From: Morella rubra
Lineage: Eukaryota > Streptophyta > Magnoliopsida > Fagales > Myricaceae
Assembly: GCA_003952965.2 (NCBI GenBank)
Contig: CM025851.1
Span: 18,880,119 to 18,944,118, forward strand
DNA: 64,000 nt
Direction: 5' to 3'
Shown here: positions 58,358-64,000 of the stretch, piece after piece
Position numbering within the stretch: position 1 is the stretch's first letter
Layout: every line of letters starts with the position of its first letter
The notes under the pieces: model-generated
Told to the model about the DNA's origin: nothing
Databases searched by the model: none
The model's input: only the letters and a program-made list of their open reading frames with translations
Made by a program: the position numbers and the translations under genes

Positions 58358-59968
58358 CAGGGGCGGCTCTAAGCTAATTGGGGCTTTAGGCGAAATTCCA
58401 AAATGAGGCCTTATAATATAATATATTTAAAAAATAAATTATTAATAAAAAAATTAGTTTAAACATATTCTTCTAGCTTTTTGAGATGCAAAATTACTAT
58501 CAAAGTTTTATATTCAAGATTTGTTAATATATCATTTTCAATTGATAATATGGCTAATCTATTTAATCTTTCTTGTGTCATAGTCGATTTTAAATAGGAT
58601 TTTATTAGTTTTAGTTTTGAAAAACTTATTTCTCAGAAGCAACTGTTACTGTATTGTCAATAATATTCTATAAGCAATACTTGCCTTTGGAGTATAGGTC
58701 TCTATTTTTGAAATCTCTTTTAACACTTTTAATTCTGAAAATAAATCTAAACCATCAATATCAGCATGATCTTCATGTTTTAAAATATTTTCAAGTACAA
58801 GACAATATTTTTTCAAATCATCTTCATCCAAAGATTTCAACTTTTTCAAATTAAATAAAAAACCAAAAATATTTTCATATATTGTGAATTGTTCAAATCT
58901 ATTTTCAATTGAAGAAATAACTTGATCTACTATATATATAAAATAATCAACTCTAAAAGATTCTTCTACTGATTATTATTTCATTATCATTATTTTCATC
59001 AAACTATTTTTTTCTGTGGATTATCGCCTTTTAGGAAATATAGGTTCTATTTCCATTTTAACTGCAATTTCTTTAGTTTAATTCAAAGCAGAAGTGAATC
59101 CATTTTCTCTACAATTTTTTTTAAATAAGAAATAAGACCTTTTAATTGATCAATAGCAACATCTCTATGCATGTCTTTAGATTGTAAGTTCTTACTAACT
59201 GAATTAACCGCAAACAATATATCATACCAAATATTTATGCCTAACAAAAATTCAAAATTTTCAATCTCATATGTAGCTAAGCATGTGGCTTCACTCTTTG
59301 TTTTAAGATCATCATTTTGTTCTTCTAAATGAACTAAAGCATCTCTTATTTTTGAAACTTGAAATTTTATTGCTTTCACACTTTCAATACGACTTTCCCA
59401 ACGTGTTTGCGACAGTGGTTTAAGAGTTAATATAGGTACATTATCTTGCAGAATTTTCCAGCGTTTTGTAGATGAATAAAACAATGAATATACACATTGG
59501 ACTACTCCAAAGAAAGATATAGCTTTAAGGCATGAATTAACAATGTCACAAAGTACTAGGTTTAAATTATGACAACCACAAGGTGTGTAAAATGCTCTAG
59601 GATTTATATCTAATAGTCTTTTTTGCACACCTTGTTGTTTTCCTTTCATATTAGACCCATTGTCATATCCTTGTCCTCTTATATCATTAATATCAAGTTC
59701 ATATTTGTTTACTATATTTATAAGTTCATTAAAAAGTCCTTTCCCTGTGGTGTCATTTACTTCTAAAAATTCTAGAAAATACTCTTCAACTTTTATTGGA
59801 CTTTTTGGAGTATTTACACATCCTAATATAAGAGTCATTTGTTCATGATGGCTTGCATCGGGAGTGCAATCAAGTATAACCGAGAAATATTTCATTTCTT
59901 TGATTTTTTTAATAATTGTAGTAATAATTCCACTTGCTAAAATTTGAATCAATTCATTTTGTATATTA

Positions 59969-60766
59969 TGATACCGGGTTTAACCAGGGAAAGTGCGGGA
60001 CACCTCGGGATGGTTGGGATGAGAGAAATGGACACCTCGGAGATAGTAATGTGGACCTCGGGAAGTGATAACCCAGGATAGATAGACACCTCGGGATAGT
60101 AATGAGACGTCAGGATATTGTATGGGTATCTCGGAATGTTTGTGGGAACGTCAGGAAAGCACTCAAAAATGCACTCTAACTCACACACTTGGATAGATAA
60201 ACTCACCACCCAAGTAGAACACAAGGGGATACAAAAATCACCACCCAATGTAATCCAACACGGGATACAGAGCAAGAACTTGCCACCTATCGGAATCCAC
60301 CGAAGGATAAGAGTTCGTAGAAGAAATCCTTCTTCAAAGTAGCCTAAGGCTCAAGTTGTATAAACACTCAAAATCTCTGTTCTTTCCACTACAAGAGAAG
60401 GGTTTAAATAGCAAAGCTTGGAACAGCCCTCCAAGCATGAGTAAATGAAAATTACATCTTCCAAAATATTAATTGAGACATACAAGAATCTTAGGGAAAT
60501 GAAAAGACAAGTTGAAAATCCAAAAGAATAAGCTAAAAACAGCAAACTCGTCCAAAATTCGCTAGACCTCGGAATTAGCTGTTAGCCTGACCTCCTTGGA
60601 GTAATTCAACCATAACTTCGTCTAGAAAACTCCAAATTGTACGTCGTTTGATGAGTTGGAAACTAGATTCGTAGAGCTTTCCAACAAGCCATAGCTCGAA
60701 CAGAAAACCTTCGTGAATCATTCCAGACTTTAATCTTGACCTTCTGTGCTAACCACACTTGTGTCA
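59969..60766 (-). repeat. Complete LTR of the nested gypsy derivative
   Basis: TGACACAAG...GGTATCA. The downstream half (59969-60512) is unique and contains degenerate repeats of CACCTCGGGATAG and related words at about 59995-60160. The upstream half is shared with the tandem units. Confidence 0.8.
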
Positions 60767-62052
60767 TGCTCCCTTGGTTGGAAAAGACTCGACCTCGAGG
60801 CTAACTCTTCATCTTCTTCTTCATGATATGGGGACAGGTCAGAAATATTAAAGGTTGCTGAAACTCCATATTCCCTTGGAAGTTCAATTTTATACGCATT
60901 ATCACCAATGCGTTGAAGCACTTTGAATGGACCATTTGAAAATCCAAAAGAACAAGCTAAAAATAGCAAACTCGTCCAAAATTTGCTGGACCTCGGAATT
61001 AGCTGCCAGCCTGACCTCCTTGGAGTAATTCAACCATAACTTCGTCTAGAAAACTCCAAATTGTATGTCGTTTGATGCATTGGAAATTAGATTCGTAGAG
61101 CTTTCCAACAAGCCATAGCTCGAACATAAAACCTTCGTGAATCATTCCAGACTTTAATCTTGACCTTTTGTGCTAACCACACCTATGTCATTTGTCATGC
61201 TCCCTTGGTTGGAAAAGACTCGACCTCGAGGCTAACTCTTCATCTTCTTCTTCATGATATGGGGACATGTCAGAAATATTAAAGGTTACTGAAACTCCAT
61301 ATTCCCTTGAAAGTTCAATTTTATACACATTATCACCAATGCGTTGAAGCACTTTGAATGGACCATTTGAAAATCCAAAAGAACAAGCTAAAAATAGCAA
61401 ACTCGTCCAAAATTTGCTGGACCTCGGAATTAGCTGCCAGCCTGACCTCCTTGGAGTAATTCAACCATAACTTCGTCTAGAAAACTCCAAATTGTATGTC
61501 GTTTGATGCATTGGAAATTAGATTCGTAGAGCTTTCCAACAAGCCATAGCTCGAATATAAAACCTTCGTGAATCATTCCAGACTTTAATCTTGACCTTCT
61601 GTGCTGACCACACCTATGTCATATGTCATGCTCCCTTGGTTGGAAAAGACTCGACCTCGAGGCTAACTCTTCATCTTCTTCTTCATGATATGGGGACATG
61701 TCAGAAATATTAAAGGTTGCTGAAACTCCATATTCCCTTGGAAGTTCAATTTTATACGCATTATCACCAATGCGTTGAAGCACTTTGAATGGACCATTTG
61801 AAAATCCAAAAGAACAAGCTAAAAATAGCAAACTCGTCCAAAATTCGCTGGACCTCGAAATTAGCTGCCAGCCTGACCTCCTTGGAGTAATTCAACCATA
61901 ACTTCGTCTAGAAAACTCCAAATTGTACGTCGTTTGATGCGTTGGAAACTAGATTCGTAGAGCTTTCCAACAAGCCATAGCTCGAACAGAAACTCTTCGT
62001 GAATCATTCCAGGCTTTAATCTTGACCTTCTGTGCTAACCACACTTGTGTCA
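60513..62052 (-). repeat. Tandem array of LTR/integrase-tail hybrid unit (about 431 bp)
   Basis: Unit boundaries marked by GAAAATCCAAAAGAA fall at 60513, 60938, 61369 and 61800 (periods 425, 431, 431); the last is partial, ending at 62052. Each unit is about 253 bp of LTR start joined to about 175 bp encoding the polyprotein tail. Units are nearly identical. Confidence 0.92.
60767..61799 (-). pseudogene. Gypsy integrase C-terminal tail, three tandem copies
   Basis: Each copy (about 60767-60937, 61200-61368, 61627-61799) reads NGPFKVLQRIGDN.YKIEL then REYGVS.TFNIS, SPYHEEEDEELASRSSLF and QPREHD, the region after the integrase core at the end of plant gypsy polyproteins. The frame upstream of NGPF is LTR sequence read by chance (FLACSFGFS), so no working start exists. 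Only the tail is kept; the rest of the polyprotein is absent. Confidence 0.85.
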
Positions 62053-63180
62053 TATTCTGTCCAAGATAATGGTTGTGAATTTCACTATGTTTAATACTTC
62101 GAACATTTCTTGCATTATTAGATCAAATTCTGCAATCATTTCAACTAAGCTTAAGAAGTTTCCATTATTTCTTGGGTAAATTTTTTCAGTCCTACCGCGA
62201 AATGCTACGTTGTTTTTAGCAAGATTTTTTATAATAGCAATAATTCTTAATAACACTTTTTTCCAGTAATCTTTTTCTTTGTTGATTTGTTCTTGAATGT
62301 CTTTATCTATTATCGAATTTTTTGATATTCTAATTTCTAAATCAATCCCTGTAGTCATGTTATTAATATGTTTATTGGTGGTTTCATGACTTTTAAGCCT
62401 AAAAATAAGATTTTTCCAATCCCTAGTTCCTTCGTCGGCTAATTGATTAATGTTAGCGTTTGAACTAAATAATTTACAACAAAAACAATACACTTTATCA
62501 GAATCTTTTGAATATATTAGCCATCTTCTATCATGTTTTTCTCCATTTTGTAATTTTCAGATATAATATGTTATAGAGAAATGTCTATTATTTTCATCTT
62601 TAGGAAAACTTAAATCATTATCTCTAATTGGACCTTTTTCTATTAGTAAATCTCTTAGGTTTATGTCAATATTTTTCCAATTACATGAACCATAAATATT
62701 AATCATATTTTTTGATATTTGATCATTGTTTACACTTTTTTCATTTATCTCATCTTTTTCTAATTCTTTATTTGTTTCTTCCAAGGTTTTGGTGTTGGAG
62801 TCATCGTTATTGTTATTTTTATTTGATATTTCAAAGTTGTCTTCCAATTCTATAGGGAGGGAGTTTTCATTTGTTAATATTTGATTAGAATTTGAAGTAT
62901 TATCTTGTTGATTAATTACAAATTTATCAAGTGCTCCTTTTTGAGATTGAATCAATTTTTCGTTTCTTTTTTTAACTTTTTATAACCAGATTCATATTTT
63001 CTATTAGACATAGTATCTCAAAATTATATTAAACAGATAATGAAATCTAAACTAGTCACAAACACAAACTTAGAATAAAAATACAAATAATGATAACTAC
63101 AACAAATAAAACTACTTAATAAAAAATTTAGAATAATAGCACCTGGACTTTAGTGACCACGAGTGATCTTGATGCCAAAG

Positions 63181-63318
63181 ATTAGAGTTGAGAAGCACTA
63201 ATAAATGAGGAGACAAAATAGGATGGTTGAACTTGAGATGATGCTTAACATTAGAGTTGGGAAGCACCAATAAAGGAGGAGACAAAATAGGATGGTTGAA
63301 CTTGAGAGGATTTTTAAG
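63181..63318. repeat. 69-bp tandem duplication
   Basis: Two copies starting ATTAGAGTTG at 63181 and 63250, both with GGAGACAAAATAGGATGG. Lies upstream of the hAT transposase start, possibly in the element's subterminal region. Confidence 0.85.
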
Positions 63319-63978
63319 TAGTTTTTGTACTTAACAAGCAATTGGTCTCATGTAACTATGAAATGATTTATAGATTAAGTCCTTTTAAAGATAGACTTTT
63401 AGTTTTTAATTAATGCATACAATAGTAAAAATATTAAATAAATTAGATGGTATAAACGGCTAGGAATTATTTTTGTTTGTCAAGTAACGGTAAAAAAATT
63501 AAATGAATTAGGTGTGAGATTTTATAGGATTTCTCGAATCAATTGCCAACCAATTTTAAGGAGATTTTATAGGATACTGATTTTAGGAAATTTCTTTTGA
63601 ACCAATTTGCAATTAATATCTTTTAAATAAACGGGTGAAGAGTTAAAAATTCATTCAATCAAAGAGATTTAATAGGCCTCTTTTTAAAATAAAAATTAAT
63701 TAACTAGATTTTATACGATTGATCAATGCTTTAATAAATGAGACTTTATTAAAGAGATTTTATAGGATTGATTTTATTGAATTTCGTTTGAATCAATTTG
63801 CAATTAATATCTTTTAAATAGAGAGACGTTATAGGGTTGATTTGAAGAGTTAATGGTTACTTCAATCAAGGAGATTTAATAGGCCTCTTTGAAGAGTTAA
63901 TGGTTCCTTTTATCAAGGAAATTTAATAGGCATCTTTGAAGAGTTAATGATTCATTTTATCAAGGAGATTTAATAGGC
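63319..63978. repeat. Diverged tandem repeats in AT-rich DNA
   Basis: GAAGAGTTAATG...ATTTAATAGGC repeats with a 47-bp period at 63844, 63891 and 63938, with a further diverged relative near 63638. A larger block CAATTTGCAATTAATATCTT recurs at about 63607 and 63798. No gene. Confidence 0.7.
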
Positions 63979-64000
63979 TGAGAGGTCAAAAACAACCCAA
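63979..64000 (-). repeat. Start of a reversed SIRE-type LTR at the window edge
   Basis: TGAGAGGTCAAAAACAACCC, then AA, is the exact reverse complement of the end of the solo LTR at 46094-47424. The element must continue beyond the window. Confidence 0.8.

Larger units (their letters stand above)
59969..62052 (-). mobile_element. Nested gypsy derivative inside the hAT transposase
   Basis: On the minus strand it starts TGACACAAGTGTGG (62052) and ends CCCGGTATCA (59969). Flanks are TATTC (62053-62057) and TATTA (59964-59968), a 5-bp duplication with one difference. It contains a full LTR (59969-60766, 798 bp) preceded by three hybrid units of LTR start plus integrase tail. Removing it and one flank rejoins the hAT reading frame across a conserved region (HNHYLGQN | IQNELIQIL). 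Confidence 0.85.
58459..63011 (-). pseudogene. hAT transposase (TTF zinc finger, DUF4371-like), frameshifted and split
   Basis: The start Met at 63011 (MSNRKYESGYKK) is followed within 20 codons by a 1-base loss in an A run. Then come an acidic Asn-rich N-terminus (62955-62557), the TTF zinc-finger region (62493 on: YCFCCKLFSS, DWKN, SHETTNKHI), and after the nested insertion the catalytic core (59952-59083: [60 protein letters not shown]). Last is the C-terminal dimerisation region (58849-58459: LKSLDEDDLKKYC, then FSKLKLIKSYLKSTMTQERL, LAILSIEN) with another shift near 58640. These proteins are often annotated as zinc finger MYM-type protein 1-like. Inactive as it stands. Confidence 0.9.
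58358..63130 (-). mobile_element. hAT element (TTF-zinc-finger type), interrupted
   Basis: The left edge CAGGGGCGGCTCTAAG is a typical hAT terminus of this family, and the transposase gene fills the element on the minus strand. The opposite terminus was not found; 63130 is only a guess at the outer limit. The nested insertion at 59969-62052 is younger. Confidence 0.7.

Noticed and set aside
60730..60969. Apparent small proteins beginning MLFLACSFGFS
   Set aside because: The N-terminal part is LTR sequence read by chance and fused to an integrase tail; not a gene start.
1..64000. Bacterial-style operons, rRNA or tRNA genes
   Set aside because: Introns, plant transposon families and base composition indicate a plant nuclear genome; no tRNA or rRNA pattern was noticed by eye, although a tRNA scan was not possible.

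Overview
The window is nuclear DNA of a flowering plant, most likely a eudicot. It is AT-rich, its two intact-looking genes carry GT-AG introns, and most of the rest is nested plant transposons. I cannot name the species. No rRNA, tRNA or CRISPR array was seen.

Genes. (1) A four-exon L-gulonolactone oxidase-like (GULLO) gene on the minus strand, 28909-32017, predicted 598 aa. (2) A five-exon IQ67-domain (IQD) calmodulin-binding gene on the minus strand, 51840-53909, predicted 525 aa. A short open frame with a signal-like N-terminus (50984-51226) is unassigned. The two genes lie about 20 kb apart, separated mainly by retrotransposons, and nothing suggests they work together.

Layout. 357-8985 is a minus-strand LTR element (gypsy-type ends, tRNA-Met-like primer site at 8385-8400). 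Inside it sits a 5'-truncated copia element of the SIRE type (2144-8236), and its 3' LTR alone carries an inverted-repeat MITE (697-1087). 9325-14165 holds an LTR piece, a hAT transposase tail, a SIRE-type solo LTR (11043-12174) and an Ale-like copia end. 14556-18950 is a decayed CACTA piece followed by a gypsy-type gag-like gene split by a 625-bp MITE with a 9-bp target duplication. 20233-21159 is a non-autonomous hAT element with an 8-bp duplication. 23280-23996 is a CACTA end. 25958-28755 holds two LINE fragments, one directly downstream of GULLO. 33621-45629 is a 12-kb copia composite bounded by CCAAC duplications, containing inverted LTR copies and a gypsy solo LTR (34990-38171, duplication ACACA). 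46094-47424 (TTTAT) and 48715-50880 (YCATC) are further solo LTRs. 58358-63011 is a hAT (TTF-zinc-finger type) element whose transposase is split by a 2.1-kb gypsy derivative, in which an LTR/integrase-tail hybrid unit of about 431 bp repeats in tandem. The last 22 bases (63979-64000) match the 3' end of the SIRE-type LTR in reverse, so another copy continues past the window.

The most notable signals are the hybrid tandem array in the hAT gene, the inverted 12-kb copia composite, a palindrome TGTGTCGACACA iterated in SIRE-type LTRs with decay centred on its CpG, and a MITE dated by its absence from the sister LTR. I found no clear new enzymatic or defence system.
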